Positions 18,590-28,349 of a DNA stretch of 64,000 nt are shown here, piece by piece. The notes under the pieces are model-generated. The model did no database searches. It was not told the DNA's origin and was given only the letters and a program-made list of their open reading frames with translations. Where the stretch lies: assembly GCF_015711015.1 (NCBI RefSeq), contig NZ_CP064653.1:1984001-2048000 (forward strand). The letters run 5' to 3'. Source of the DNA: Methylomonas sp. LL1 (lineage in GTDB: Bacteria; Pseudomonadota; Gammaproteobacteria; Methylococcales; Methylomonadaceae). Position 1 is the first letter of the stretch, and each line of letters starts with the position of its first letter. The position numbers and the translations under genes were made by a program.

Positions 18590-19115
18590 GAGTGTCGCAA
18601 GCTGGGCCGACTGGTCGCTGTCCGTTGCTGTGTCCGGTTCCTACGAATAAAATACTTCGGCTGATAATTAGGATCGGGAGGGCTACTGCCGGCACGCCGC
18701 CAGGTAACGTAAATATGGCCTTCACTGTCGCCGCCGGTCTTATCGATGGCAATCCAATTTTTGTCGCCGATGAATTGGTATGCCGGTTCGGACCATGTCA
18801 CGCCTCTATTCCTCGGATTTAATGACCGAACCGCCATCAAGACTATAGCCGTAACCACCGTATTTGATAGCAGACGAAGTCGAACAATCGCCAGCCGACG
18901 ACGATATTGGCCGGGTTGAGCGGATTGACGGCGATCGTCGGCTCGTTGCCCTTATCGCCGGCAATGTTTTGCTCGTTGGTATCGACGTTGACCTGATGAC
19001 TGACATACGAACCAAACCTCGCGCCAGGAGAAGGCGCGGCCCGCACCCCGCTTGGCAGTATTATGGATGCCAATAAGACGCCATTAATGGTTTGTATTCG
19101 ATTTACCCCAATCAT
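18590..19115 (-). pseudogene. Broken sialidase/BNR-repeat-like secreted protein gene
   Basis: Three frames on the - strand give pieces of one protein. The first (from the ATG at 19115) has a signal-like start (MIGVNRIQTINGVLLASIIL), then GNEPTIAVNPLNPANIVVGW. After a frameshift near 18885 comes KYGGYGYSLDGG. After a second shift or deletion near 18825 comes GVTWSEPAYQFIGDKNWIA and GHIYVTWR. The N-E-P-x-I-A-V-x-P and D-G-G/G-x-T-W words are typical of BNR/sialidase-like repeat proteins, but much of the expected middle and C-terminus is missing. Homology fades as it nears the final CRISPR repeat. Its ATG overlaps the stop of the upstream VPLPA-CTERM gene, so it was once part of that operon. Confidence 0.65.
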
Positions 19116-19906
19116 AGCGCGACGCACTTTCTTCTGGCCCGACTGGTCACGAAAAGTCCCGCCAGTCCGCTAGCAAACAACCAGACTGCCGCCGGTAGCG
19201 GCACTACCGTAGTTTGAAAACTGAAGTTACCGATTCGGGTCTCGCTCAAGCGGGCATCTTCTGCCCCCAGATGGTCAAACCCCCAGCCATAGCCCAGATT
19301 GCCAGTCAACGTCAGATTATTGCCGGTCAAGTTGGTCGAAACATCGAATAATTCAAAGGCGTCGGCGTCAAAACCGATATGGTTGACTAGTAGCCAGCCG
19401 GAACGGCCTGGCGTGGCGGCTTCTAATTCCGGGTGATATTCCAGCGTCATATCGCCCATTACAATTCGGTTATTGGACCGATTCACATCGACGCGAAATC
19501 GTATTACCCCACCCAAGCCAATATTGCCGGTCGCGCTACCCAACAAGTCGCCAGGATTAAACTCGAATGTTGTAGGCCTATTCTCGCGCCCGGCCGGATT
19601 GGCGTCGATGTTTAACCCGTTAACCGCATATTGCAGACCGGTGGCCGGAATTTCGTTGGCTGCGTAATCGGACCAATCGGCGGGCGTATTGTCGTTTAGA
19701 AGCTGGCTTTGGGTTTTGCTTGCCGCGGAGGCACCAAAAAACTCCTCGACGTAAATAGAGGGGGCCGGGGTGTTATCCATGGTAACGCCGGCGGCCAAGG
19801 CATCGCGATCTATGTTGAGGATAAGCGACCCACCCGAGACGGTGGCCGCCTGCGCGTTCGTGAAAGCCAACGTGCCGGCCATCACAATAGCATTAAATAT
19901 TTTCAT
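19112..19906 (-). CDS. Secreted protein with VPLPA-CTERM sorting tail (copy 2)
   Basis: A 264-residue secreted protein of unknown function. It has a signal peptide (ending near AQA-ATVSGG), a beta-rich middle, and a C-terminal VPLPAAVWLF + ASGLAGLFV helix + basic TSRARRK tail. This tripartite end is the VPLPA-CTERM (exosortase-type) sorting signal. Several segments (SGGSLILNIDRDAL, EEFFGAS, GNIGLGG, LTLTGNLGYGWG) parallel the neighbouring copy at 20093, so the two look like diverged paralogues. It is in line with the TonB receptor and FecIR-type genes upstream, which suggests a shared regulon. No enzymatic motif is seen. Confidence 0.8.
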   Translation of the reverse strand: MKIFNAIVMAGTLAFTNAQAATVSGGSLILNIDRDALAAGVTMDNTPAPSIYVEEFFGASAASKTQSQLLNDNTPADWSDYAANEIPATGLQYAVNGLNIDANPAGRENRPTTFEFNPGDLLGSATGNIGLGGVIRFRVDVNRSNNRIVMGDMTLEYHPELEAATPGRSGWLLVNHIGFDADAFELFDVSTNLTGNNLTLTGNLGYGWGFDHLGAEDARLSETRIGNFSFQTTVVPLPAAVWLFASGLAGLFVTSRARRKCVAL

Positions 19907-20092
19907 GTTTCTTCCTTAAATGAATAATGAATTCGGTTTAAACGTTTTTTGAGCCTACCCGGATTTTCCCTGCTTATGCTTGCTGAACATGAGAAGCGAT
20001 AGAGCCCAGGTTGAAAACCGAGTAATAAGTTAATGTCTGTCGCTACCTGTAACGGCTTAAATCAAGCGCAACAGGCAGCGTCGATCCATGCG

Positions 20093-20863
20093 TTATGCGG
20101 AAAATTTGGCCTTTCCACGAGTTACGCCCAGCAGGCCTAGTAAACCGCTACCGAACAACCAAACGGCTGCGGGTACTGGAACAGCTGCCGGTGCCAGGCT
20201 CAAATGGCCGACGACGAGATTTTGGTTGATCGACTGAACGCCCAAGAATGAACTCCAGGTCAGACCAAAAATGCTGCTGGCTGTAGTCGGACTCATGCCG
20301 CCGCCGAAAACCAAATCGCCGGACAGGCTTAACTGGCCGCTGCCATTGACGGATTCAATCGCATTGGTAAGTTGCAGGAAGGTGGTGTTTTTAAACGCGC
20401 TGTCATAGCTAACCAAGTTCCAGACGCCGCTGAATTTTTGCAGCTTGAAATCATAGGGATACAAATTCCCAAGGGCGCCAGTCATGGTTAAGGCGCCACT
20501 CAAGCCGATTTGTCCCGTTGCCGTGTCGCTGCTGTCCATGGTTGTGGCCTGCAAGGTGCGGTTGCCGGCGTAGCTGGTAGTGGTGATATTCGTATTGACC
20601 GGAAACAGCATATTGGTGGTTGAAGTGGTGCCGCCAGCCGTACTGGCATTGATGGCAGTCTCGTTATAGCTGGCATCAAAAAAATGGTTGACGGTCCAGC
20701 CACCCGTTGCGGTACTGAAGGCGGTGTTGTCGATGCTAATAGTGGCATTACCGGTCACCAGCGCGGCGCTGGCGGATGCGGGTGCCAGTAAGCCGGCCAA
20801 TGAGCCGAATACCAGGACGCCGGCGCTTGCCAATTTAACAGTATGTTTTTTCAAACTTGTCAT
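20093..20863 (-). CDS. Secreted protein with VPLPA-CTERM sorting tail (copy 1)
   Basis: A 256-residue secreted protein. The start at 20863 (MTSLKKHTVKLASAGVLV) has GAAGGAA just upstream; an in-frame start at 20908 would add 15 residues. A signal peptide ends near ASASA. A Thr/Ser/Asn-rich beta domain (TISIDNTAF, VNHFFDASYNET, GQIGLSGALTMTG, LSGDLVFGGG) is followed by VPVPAAVWLF + GSGLLGLLG + TRGKAK, a VPLPA-type sorting signal. It lies about 195 bases after the TonB-dependent receptor on the same strand and 186 bases before its paralogue. Function is unknown; a surface or secreted partner of the receptor is a guess from position only. Confidence 0.8.
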   Translation of the reverse strand: MTSLKKHTVKLASAGVLVFGSLAGLLAPASASAALVTGNATISIDNTAFSTATGGWTVNHFFDASYNETAINASTAGGTTSTTNMLFPVNTNITTTSYAGNRTLQATTMDSSDTATGQIGLSGALTMTGALGNLYPYDFKLQKFSGVWNLVSYDSAFKNTTFLQLTNAIESVNGSGQLSLSGDLVFGGGMSPTTASSIFGLTWSSFLGVQSINQNLVVGHLSLAPAAVPVPAAVWLFGSGLLGLLGVTRGKAKFSA

Positions 20864-21057
20864 TTTTGTTCCTTCATTAATTACGGTTAAAGTTAATCTC
20901 CAAGGCACTGGCCTTGAAGGTAACCCGGCTGTCTTATTCCAAGACCCGTGGCTTTCCGGCTCCGCCTCGCGGCGGATGTGGCATGGTTGTCGTATCCATT
21001 CGACATCACTCTATGTCCTTGAGTGAGTGGTTCCCGCTCCATCCTGAATTTAATGCA

Positions 21058-23727
21058 TTAGTACCTCACGCTTCCCGTGACATACACGGCCGGCCCGCTG
21101 TCGGGCGCAACCCGTCCGTCGAAATAGTCGTAAGCCGAAAAATAGTCGACCCCGGTAAGGTTTTTCGCGGTGGCGGCCAGTTTGAATGTCGCCGTTTCGT
21201 AGGCAACGGTGGCGTCAAAGCCGTGGTAAGCCTCGCTTTTGAATTGATTGTTGTTCGATAAAAATGCGCCGGCGCGCAGGTTGACGCCAAATCCCAGGCT
21301 AAGTCCCTTCAACTCCGGCATAGGCAATCGGTAATGCATCCATAAACGGGCGGAATTTTCCGGTACCAACGGCAGACGGTTGCCGGCCGGCACGCCGGAC
21401 TTGTCGTCGATAAAGCGCGCTTCGGTATGGGCATAGCTGGCCAGAAAATTCAGTTCGTCCAGGGGCTGCCAGAGCAGATCGGCATCGAAACCGACCGAGC
21501 GTTGCTGTCCGGCCGCAACCGAGCGGCCTTGAATATCGGTGTTATCGGTGACGGCCACATGGGTTCTATCGATTTGGTAAATCGCCATCTGCCCGCTGAA
21601 TTGCCCGGCAAAATCGAACTTAAAGCCGGTTTCGATTTGCCGCGATAACTCGGGAACCGGGGTATCGACAAAATTAATCAGCGGCTGGCCGCGCATGCCT
21701 TCGCTGTAACCGGAGAACCAGGAAATTTGCTCGGTCAGATCCACGACGACGCCAAAACGGGGCAACCACTTACTGGTATCGGTGGCGGTAATGTTGTCGG
21801 ATACCGTATTTTTGAAATCGATATTGACGGTGCCCAAGCGCATGCTGGACAGCAGATGCAGACGTTTATACAAAGTGGTTTGCAGCTGGGCATATCCACC
21901 GTAGGTTATGTTGTCAACAAAACGATTGCTCACTCCCGGCCCCGGCCTACGATATGCGCTGGAAAAATCCGGCGCGGCCAAATCGACCATGCCTACGCCG
22001 AATCCAGCCGGCCCCACATCGCCATCAATGTATCCCTGATCATTGAGCTCGCTATGGTCGGCACCGAACAAAACGGTATTTTCGGTGGGCCCGAAATCGA
22101 ATTTGCCGACGGCGTATCCGGCAAAGCTGCGTTCCTCCTGTTGCTGTGCCAGTTCGGCATTCACCAAGGCCCAGGTCGAGGCAAACAGCGGCCGGTCGGC
22201 GGTAAACCCATCACGACCGAATAGGGTTTGCGCGTGTTCGATAAATTCCGAATAGGAATATCGCGCCTTGACCGTTACGCTCCAGCGCTCGTTAATTCTG
22301 TGATCCAGGCTAACCCAAACCGCGTCGGTCGCCGAATGGCTATCCGGAAGATTGTCCGGCCCAATCAGGGTTTGCCGGGGAATACGAAAGCTGCCGGCCA
22401 CGGTGCCGGTGGCCGGTAGCCCCTGATAGTCAGGCTGTTGCCAGCGGGACAGCTTGGCCCGCAGGGTAAATCGGGTCTTGTCGTTATCGGTCAGCGTCAA
22501 TGCCGGATTAAGGTTATAGCGCTGGGTTTCGATGCCATCGATCGTACTGCCGGAATCCGTATATTCGCCGCTGATACGGAACAAGGCGTTTTCAGCCAAA
22601 GGCTGATTAAAATCGAAAAACGGTTGATAAAAACTGTCACCGCCGATTTTGATGCCAAGCTCGCCGAAGGCCTTGGCCCGTGGTTGTTTGGACAGCAAAT
22701 TGATAACACCACCCGCCTGTGCGCCGGACCCTCCGCCGTACAATACCGCGCTGGCTCCCTTCAGCACTTCGATGCCTTCCAGATTGACCAGGCTTTCCCT
22801 ATCGCCGGTGTTGTAATACTGGGTGAAGCCGTCCAACAGTTGTTCGGTTTTGAAGCCGCGTATCAGCGTGCCTTCGACGTTGGGCGTAAACCAGATGTTG
22901 CGAGGCACTACACTACTGGCGTTGTATAAGCTTTCACTGACCGTGACATTTTGTTGATCCTCGATCAACGAGCGTTTGAAGGCCTGGACCGATTGCGGAA
23001 TCTGCATGAGCGGCGTGTCGGTTCGAGTAGCGGAGGCCATGGCAGCCACCCGGTAATTACTGAAGTCGAGGGGGCTGATGTCTGTCGGATTATCGTCAGT
23101 CACACGTTCGCCGCTGGCCGCTCGGCCGACCACTGTCATCGCTTCCAGCACGGCGGGATAGTGTTCCGGCATTCCTTGCCGAACTTGCTCGCCTTGCAGC
23201 AGCATCACGGTCCGTTGATCCAGGAAACGGTAGCCGAGCCCGCTGTCTTTCAGCAAAGATTGCAAGGCTTGTTCCGGCGTCATCGCCCCTATTAGATGCC
23301 CGGCCTCGAACCCGCGGACTAAATCCGCCGAAAAGACCAGTTCCAAATGCGCATCCGCCGCAAATTGCAGCAAGGCATTGTTCAGCGATTGGGCCGGTAT
23401 GTCGTAATAGCCGATGATTTCCAAGGCATAAACCGACTGGCTAATCATCAGCCCGCCCATTAACACTACCGCCACGATTGTCAACGACAACATCAGACCA
23501 TGCTTGAAGCCTTGACGATAACGGCGCGGCGAAAATCCTCCGTATTTGGGCGATCCGCAATCCGGTTTTAATCCGTGACGGCCGAGATTGATGACGATGT
23601 TTTTCAAAGGCTTCCCTGTCAGGCAGTAACAATTACACTCATTAACTGTTAAGCCGTTCGAGCAGCCCAATCGACTACCAAAAAATAGAATTATTTTTTT
23701 GCTGAAAAATTTATCCTTTTGATTCAT
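21058..23727 (-). CDS. TonB-dependent siderophore-type outer-membrane receptor with STN signalling domain
   Basis: FecA/FpvA-like transducing receptor. After a hydrophobic signal segment (MLSLTIVAVVLMGGLMISQS) come an STN domain (IIGYYDIPAQSLNNALLQFA ... GLGYRFLDQRTVML), the plug (IPQSVQAFKR, LEGIEVLKGASAVLYGGGSGAQAGG in parts) and a 22-strand barrel ending in a terminal aromatic/Arg-Tyr (YVTGSVRY). The STN domain would contact the FecR-like anti-sigma protein encoded upstream. The start is uncertain: 23727 has a good AAGGA, but a TTG at 23607 with AGGGAA, or the ATG at 23493 at the signal peptide, would give a more usual N-terminus. The ligand is not identifiable; a ferric siderophore or another metal chelate is likely. 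Confidence 0.9.
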   Translation of the reverse strand: MNQKDKFFSKKIILFFGSRLGCSNGLTVNECNCYCLTGKPLKNIVINLGRHGLKPDCGSPKYGGFSPRRYRQGFKHGLMLSLTIVAVVLMGGLMISQSVYALEIIGYYDIPAQSLNNALLQFAADAHLELVFSADLVRGFEAGHLIGAMTPEQALQSLLKDSGLGYRFLDQRTVMLLQGEQVRQGMPEHYPAVLEAMTVVGRAASGERVTDDNPTDISPLDFSNYRVAAMASATRTDTPLMQIPQSVQAFKRSLIEDQQNVTVSESLYNASSVVPRNIWFTPNVEGTLIRGFKTEQLLDGFTQYYNTGDRESLVNLEGIEVLKGASAVLYGGGSGAQAGGVINLLSKQPRAKAFGELGIKIGGDSFYQPFFDFNQPLAENALFRISGEYTDSGSTIDGIETQRYNLNPALTLTDNDKTRFTLRAKLSRWQQPDYQGLPATGTVAGSFRIPRQTLIGPDNLPDSHSATDAVWVSLDHRINERWSVTVKARYSYSEFIEHAQTLFGRDGFTADRPLFASTWALVNAELAQQQEERSFAGYAVGKFDFGPTENTVLFGADHSELNDQGYIDGDVGPAGFGVGMVDLAAPDFSSAYRRPGPGVSNRFVDNITYGGYAQLQTTLYKRLHLLSSMRLGTVNIDFKNTVSDNITATDTSKWLPRFGVVVDLTEQISWFSGYSEGMRGQPLINFVDTPVPELSRQIETGFKFDFAGQFSGQMAIYQIDRTHVAVTDNTDIQGRSVAAGQQRSVGFDADLLWQPLDELNFLASYAHTEARFIDDKSGVPAGNRLPLVPENSARLWMHYRLPMPELKGLSLGFGVNLRAGAFLSNNNQFKSEAYHGFDATVAYETATFKLAATAKNLTGVDYFSAYDYFDGRVAPDSGPAVYVTGSVRY

Positions 23728-23979
23728 GCGCTAAGTCCTTTGATGATGGGATATTATCCGCCGATAATTTTGGCAAACCCTCGCCGTCCGGACACGACAA
23801 TCCATCGCCCAGACAATCTCGGCGACAACGGAGCGGAGCAGCGGCGTTGATGGTTACCGAAATACAAATGGCATGACGAGACCCTCCCCGTAACGTCCAA
23901 TGCGGGTGCATTGCCGGGTTAACCACCGTGGGGAAAATTCGGGAAACTTGAGTTCTAATCCATTAGAAAAGAAAGGTCT

Positions 23980-25044
23980 TTAGCGATGCAAGACCAGCCA
24001 CCAGGCGCCGAGTCTAGTCTGTTTTAAACCCAAGACTTGTTGCACGGTGCCGAGCGTGCTGTCCGGATGATCCAGCGAAAAAACCCCGCTGACGCGAAGT
24101 TGTTGTAAATCGTTGCCGGCAACAAAAATACGGCCGCTCCGGTATCGGTTAAGTTCGGTTACCAGTTCGCCCAACGGGCGATCGTTAACCACCAGCCTAT
24201 GATCTTGCCAGGCACTGGTCTGCTCCAGCCCGACAGGCTCGGGTTGTTGTAACGCCGTACCGACACGATGCCGCAATCGATGCCCTTGCTCGACCTTGAC
24301 GTCTCGAAATTGCGGCGGAAATTGTTCGGCCTTGTCAATCCGCGCGGAAACGGCGTGCTCCTGTACTATCACGCCACTTTCGTCCGGACTCAGGTTATAA
24401 ACCTCGAAAACGGTTCCCAACGCACGCACAGTCAAATCATCGACCGCAACTTCGAACGGACGGCTAGCGTCCTTGGCCACTGTAAAACGCACCTGGCCGT
24501 GATGCAAGGTAATCCGTCGGGTCGAGTCATCGAAATTAACCGACACCGCGCTGTTGGTATTTAGCAATAACTGGCTGCCGTCGGCTAGCCGAATCTCGCG
24601 AATTTCGCCGGTTTCGGTATGGTAATCGCTGAGCAAGTCGGCCCAAGGATGCGAGTGGTCGGGCATCACCAAAAGCGCCGCGAATAACCACGTTGCCGCT
24701 ATCGCCAGCGAAACGGTAAACCAAGGTTTATCCGGTTTAAAGGCTGATCGCCGATTGGCGAGCCCCGAGCGTATGGCAACACCGGTATCGGCTCCCATCC
24801 TCTGCTTGATAGCATCGTTCCGGACCGGTGAAGCCATGGCCGATTCGTGTGCGACCATCACCATATCGTTGAATAAATCTTCGGCGGCGGCAAACGCTTC
24901 GGCATGCCGGTTATCCCGACTCAACCAGTCGGCGAATGCGAACATTTCACCCTCGCCGAGATTATCGGCGCGCAAGCGGACGAGCCAGTCGATTGCCTGC
25001 TGTTGCGGGTCCGGCAAACTGAGTTCGTCTTCGGAAATTGACAT
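23980..25044 (-). CDS. fecR: FecR-type anti-sigma regulator
   Basis: Inner-membrane regulator that relays the receptor signal to its ECF sigma factor. The 354-residue protein has the cytoplasmic N-terminal domain (AIDWLVRLRADNLGEGE, FADWLSRDNRHAEAF), one transmembrane helix (FTVSLAIAATWLFAALLVM, near residue 110), the periplasmic FecR domain (HTETGEIREIRLADGSQLLL, then VNFDDSTRRI) and a C-terminal STN-like/DUF4974 region. The gene order sigma, FecR, receptor on one strand is the standard cell-surface-signalling arrangement. A 252-base gap separates it from the receptor. Confidence 0.92.
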   Translation of the reverse strand: MSISEDELSLPDPQQQAIDWLVRLRADNLGEGEMFAFADWLSRDNRHAEAFAAAEDLFNDMVMVAHESAMASPVRNDAIKQRMGADTGVAIRSGLANRRSAFKPDKPWFTVSLAIAATWLFAALLVMPDHSHPWADLLSDYHTETGEIREIRLADGSQLLLNTNSAVSVNFDDSTRRITLHHGQVRFTVAKDASRPFEVAVDDLTVRALGTVFEVYNLSPDESGVIVQEHAVSARIDKAEQFPPQFRDVKVEQGHRLRHRVGTALQQPEPVGLEQTSAWQDHRLVVNDRPLGELVTELNRYRSGRIFVAGNDLQQLRVSGVFSLDHPDSTLGTVQQVLGLKQTRLGAWWLVLHR

Positions 25045-25137
25045 GTCACCACTCCAAACGGAAGCAATTAGTTATTAAAACGCGCGACCCGCTGAAATCA
25101 ACGTTTTCAGCCGAAAAAGCCGTCACTCCCGCCGAAA

Positions 25138-25659
25138 TCATTGATCCAGCCGTTGCGCGCAATGCGTTAGCGCGCGCGTCAGATGCTTGCCAACCATGGA
25201 AATCGATATACCCAGCCTTTGCCCAATTTCCGAATATTTCAGGCCTTCGATGCCATGCATCAGAAATACACTACGGCAATCCGGCGGCAACTCATCCAGC
25301 GCCGTCCGTAACATTGCCATGCGCTGGTGTTGAGATAGGATTTGTTCTGGTCCCGCCGACTTGGCGGGCGTGATGTCGACCCAAGCCTCAATGCCGTCAT
25401 CAACCAGATAGCGGCTCCTGACGGCGGCTTTACGCTGATAATCGATCGCCAATTGCATGGCAATATGAAAGGCTAAAGCCCGCGCGTTATCGGGGGGATT
25501 TTCCTGGCCGCGTTGATAAAGCCGCAGATAGGTCTCATGCGTCAGATCGGCCGCGGTTTCGGGACATTTCAGACGAGCGGTTAAAAAGCGCCGCAAATCG
25601 TTGGCCAACGATTCGCTCCATAGCGCGGCGCATTCGGCGGTATTCAGTCCATTTATCAT
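25138..25659 (-). CDS. fecI: FecI-type ECF RNA polymerase sigma factor
   Basis: A 173-residue iron-starvation-type ECF sigma factor. The sigma-2 region (LRRFLTARLKCPETAADLTHETYLRLY, in parts) and the sigma-4 helix-turn-helix (LDELPPDCRSVFLMHGIEGLKYSEIGQRLGIS, in parts) match FecI-like proteins. It should drive the receptor and perhaps the VPLPA-CTERM genes once the receptor is occupied. No clear Fur box is visible upstream by eye. The gap to the fecR gene is 93 bases. Confidence 0.92.
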   Translation of the reverse strand: MINGLNTAECAALWSESLANDLRRFLTARLKCPETAADLTHETYLRLYQRGQENPPDNARALAFHIAMQLAIDYQRKAAVRSRYLVDDGIEAWVDITPAKSAGPEQILSQHQRMAMLRTALDELPPDCRSVFLMHGIEGLKYSEIGQRLGISISMVGKHLTRALTHCAQRLDQ

Positions 25660-25808
25660 GTGCTTTGCAGTCTATCCTTGGTTTATGCCCGAAGCATGCC
25701 GGCAACGATCCAAGTATCAGTGTTGCCGGGAATCAGTAATTTTTAACTTAACGCCATCATCCAACACTTTCATGCTAACATAGCGGCTTTTTAATCAAGG
25801 GCTAAATT

Positions 25809-26027
25809 ATGGCAAAAGAAGATCAAATTGAAATGGATGGTAAGGTTATCGACACCCTACCCAACACCATGTTTCGTGTCGAACTGGAAAACGGGCATAT
25901 CGTCACCGCTCATATCTCCGGCAAAATGCGCAAACATTACATCCGCATCCTGACCGGCGACAAGGTAAGAGTAGAAATGACGCCTTACGATCTGACCAAG
26001 GGCCGCATCACATTCCGCAACCGCTAA
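25809..26027 (+). CDS. infA: Translation initiation factor IF-1
   Basis: A 72-residue S1-fold protein that binds the ribosomal A site with IF2 and IF3. The sequence ([50 protein letters not shown]) is the standard bacterial IF-1. It is convergent with clpA, with a long hairpin at the junction. infA next to clpA is a familiar gammaproteobacterial arrangement. Confidence 0.98.
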   Translation: MAKEDQIEMDGKVIDTLPNTMFRVELENGHIVTAHISGKMRKHYIRILTGDKVRVEMTPYDLTKGRITFRNR

Positions 26028-26052
26028 TCCCGTCGCACGGGATTGCGGTTGC
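26017..26052. terminator. Hairpin between convergent infA and clpA
   Basis: AATCCCGT-CGC-ACGGGATT gives eight perfect pairs, extended by GCAACCGC/GCGGTTGC with a single unpaired T, about 16 pairs in all. It starts inside the last infA codons and ends before the clpA stop. There is no clear T tract on either side, so the terminator assignment is tentative. Confidence 0.55.
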
Positions 26053-26062
26053 CGAACCACTC

Positions 26063-28339
26063 CTAAACCATCTGATTTAATTCCGAAACGACGAGTTGCT
26101 TGCTTTCGATACCAAACGCCAGCTCTCCATTTTCGACGAAAATCCGCACGTGACCGCCGTTCACTAAACGACCGAACAACAGGTCTTCCGCCAGCGGTTT
26201 TTTGACCTTTTCCTGAATCAGCCGCGCCATGGGCCTCGCACCCATTTTTTCGTCGTAGCCGCGCTCGGCCAACCAAATTCTGGCGTCGGACTCCAGCGTC
26301 AACGTCACATTCTTATCCGCCAGAACGGCTTCCAGCTCGAATATAAATTTATCGACCACACTGCCAATCACGCTCATATCCAACGACTTGAATTGAACGA
26401 TGGCATCCAGCCGATTTCTAAATTCCGGCGAAAAACCGCGCTCGATCACTTTAAGACTGTCTGTGACATGGCTTTGCTGGGTAAAACCAATCGAAGCCCG
26501 GCTACCCTCCTCCGCGCCGGCATTGGTGGTCATGATCAGAATAATATTGCGAAAATCGGCTTTACGGCCGTTGTTATCGGTCAAGGTGCCGTGATCCATC
26601 ACCTGCAACAACAGATTAAACACGTCCGGATGGGCTTTTTCCAACTCGTCCAGCAACAGCACCGCGTGCGGATGCTTAGTCACCGCCTCGGTCAGCAATC
26701 CGCCTTGATCGAAACCGACATACCCCGGAGGCGCGCCAATCAAGCGCGATACCGTATGCCGTTCCATGTATTCGGACATATCGAAACGGATCAGCTCAAT
26801 ATCCATCACTTTAGCCAATTGCCGAGTCACTTCGGTTTTGCCGACACCGGTCGGACCGGCGAACAAGAACGAACCAATGGTTTTTGTGGTATCGCGTAAA
26901 CCGGCCCGCGACAATTTGATCGCCGAAGCCAGTTCGGCAATCGCCTCATCCTGGCCGAATACCAACATTTTTAGATTCTTTTCAAGACTGGCCAGTTTGT
27001 CCTTGTCGCTGGACGACACCGACTGCGCCGGCACCCTGGCGATCTTGGCGATAATTTCCTCGATTTCGTGGGTATCGATGGTCTCCTTGCGCGCGTCACC
27101 CACAAACAGACGTTGGCGCGCGCCGGCTTCGTCGATCACATCGATAGCCTTATCCGGCAAATGCCGGTCGGTAATGTAACGCGCCGACAATTCTACCGCG
27201 ACTCGCAAGGCTTCCTGGGTATATTTCAAGCCATGATGCTCTTCGAAGCGCGATTTAAGGCCTTTCAGGATTTGCACGGTATCCTCGATCGACGGCTCCA
27301 CCACATCGATTTTTTGGAATCGCCGGGCTAGGGCATGATCTTTTTCGAAGATGCCGCGATATTCCTGATAGGTAGTGGAACCGATGCAGCGCAACTGCCC
27401 GGAAGCCAAAACCGGCTTAATCAGATTCGAGGCATCCATCACCCCGCCGGAAGCGGAACCGGCGCCGATGATAGTATGAATCTCGTCAATAAACAGGATC
27501 GAATTGGGTTCTTTCTTGAGCTGGGCGACCAGGGATTTCAGACGTTTTTCGAAATCGCCGCGGTATTTGGTTCCGGCCACCAAAGCGCCCATATCCAGCG
27601 AATAAATGACATTATTCAACAAAATATCCGGCACCTGTTCCTCGACGATGCGCTTGGCCAAGCCTTCGGCAATCGCGGTTTTACCGACGCCGGCTTCACC
27701 GACCAATAACGGATTATTTTTTCGCCTGCGGCACAAGACCTGAATGGTTCTCTCTACTTCCAGTTCGCGGCCGATCAGCGGATCGATATTGCCCTTCAAG
27801 GCCTCTTCATTCAGATTGGTGGCATATTTCTCCAGCGGACTAGCCGTAGCATCGCTGATACCTCGCTCGCTGTCGGTATCCTCGCTAATATCGGCCTTTT
27901 GCTGCTCGATTTTCGACACACCATGGGCCAGATAATTAACCACATCCAGCCGGGTAATATCCTGCTTATTCAACAAATAAACCGCATGCGAATCTTGCTC
28001 GCTAAACAAGGCCACAAACAGATTGGCACCGGTCACTTCCTTTTTATCGGAAGCTTGCACATGGAAAACCGCGCGTTGCAATACCCGCTGAAAACCCAAT
28101 GTCGGTTGCGTTTCTCGCTGTATGCCTTCCGGAATCAGCGATATGGTTTCATCAATGAAACGGGTCAGCTCGGCCCGCAATGCATTCACATTGCATCCGC
28201 AGGCAATCAATATTGGAATAGTGGTGACGTTGTCCAGTAACGCCAACAACAGATGCTCAACGGTAATGAATTCATGCCGTTTGGCGTGAGCATTTGTAAA
28301 CGCGGCATTCAATGTCACTTCAAGTTCTTTGCTTAGCAT
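26063..28339 (-). CDS. clpA: ATP-dependent Clp protease ATP-binding subunit ClpA
   Basis: AAA+ unfoldase that feeds substrates to ClpP, with ClpS as adaptor for N-degrons. The 758 residues equal the E. coli length. It has the ClpN repeats ([20 protein letters not shown]), first Walker [11 protein letters not shown] near 214, an arginine-finger region, second Walker [11 protein letters not shown] near 495, and the C-terminal D2 domain ([10 protein letters not shown]). clpS ends 11 bases upstream of its start, so the two are an operon. Its substrates would include products of the aat and bpt genes in this window. Confidence 0.97.
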   Translation of the reverse strand: MLSKELEVTLNAAFTNAHAKRHEFITVEHLLLALLDNVTTIPILIACGCNVNALRAELTRFIDETISLIPEGIQRETQPTLGFQRVLQRAVFHVQASDKKEVTGANLFVALFSEQDSHAVYLLNKQDITRLDVVNYLAHGVSKIEQQKADISEDTDSERGISDATASPLEKYATNLNEEALKGNIDPLIGRELEVERTIQVLCRRRKNNPLLVGEAGVGKTAIAEGLAKRIVEEQVPDILLNNVIYSLDMGALVAGTKYRGDFEKRLKSLVAQLKKEPNSILFIDEIHTIIGAGSASGGVMDASNLIKPVLASGQLRCIGSTTYQEYRGIFEKDHALARRFQKIDVVEPSIEDTVQILKGLKSRFEEHHGLKYTQEALRVAVELSARYITDRHLPDKAIDVIDEAGARQRLFVGDARKETIDTHEIEEIIAKIARVPAQSVSSSDKDKLASLEKNLKMLVFGQDEAIAELASAIKLSRAGLRDTTKTIGSFLFAGPTGVGKTEVTRQLAKVMDIELIRFDMSEYMERHTVSRLIGAPPGYVGFDQGGLLTEAVTKHPHAVLLLDELEKAHPDVFNLLLQVMDHGTLTDNNGRKADFRNIILIMTTNAGAEEGSRASIGFTQQSHVTDSLKVIERGFSPEFRNRLDAIVQFKSLDMSVIGSVVDKFIFELEAVLADKNVTLTLESDARIWLAERGYDEKMGARPMARLIQEKVKKPLAEDLLFGRLVNGGHVRIFVENGELAFGIESKQLVVSELNQMV

Positions 28340-28349
28340 GGCTTACCTC

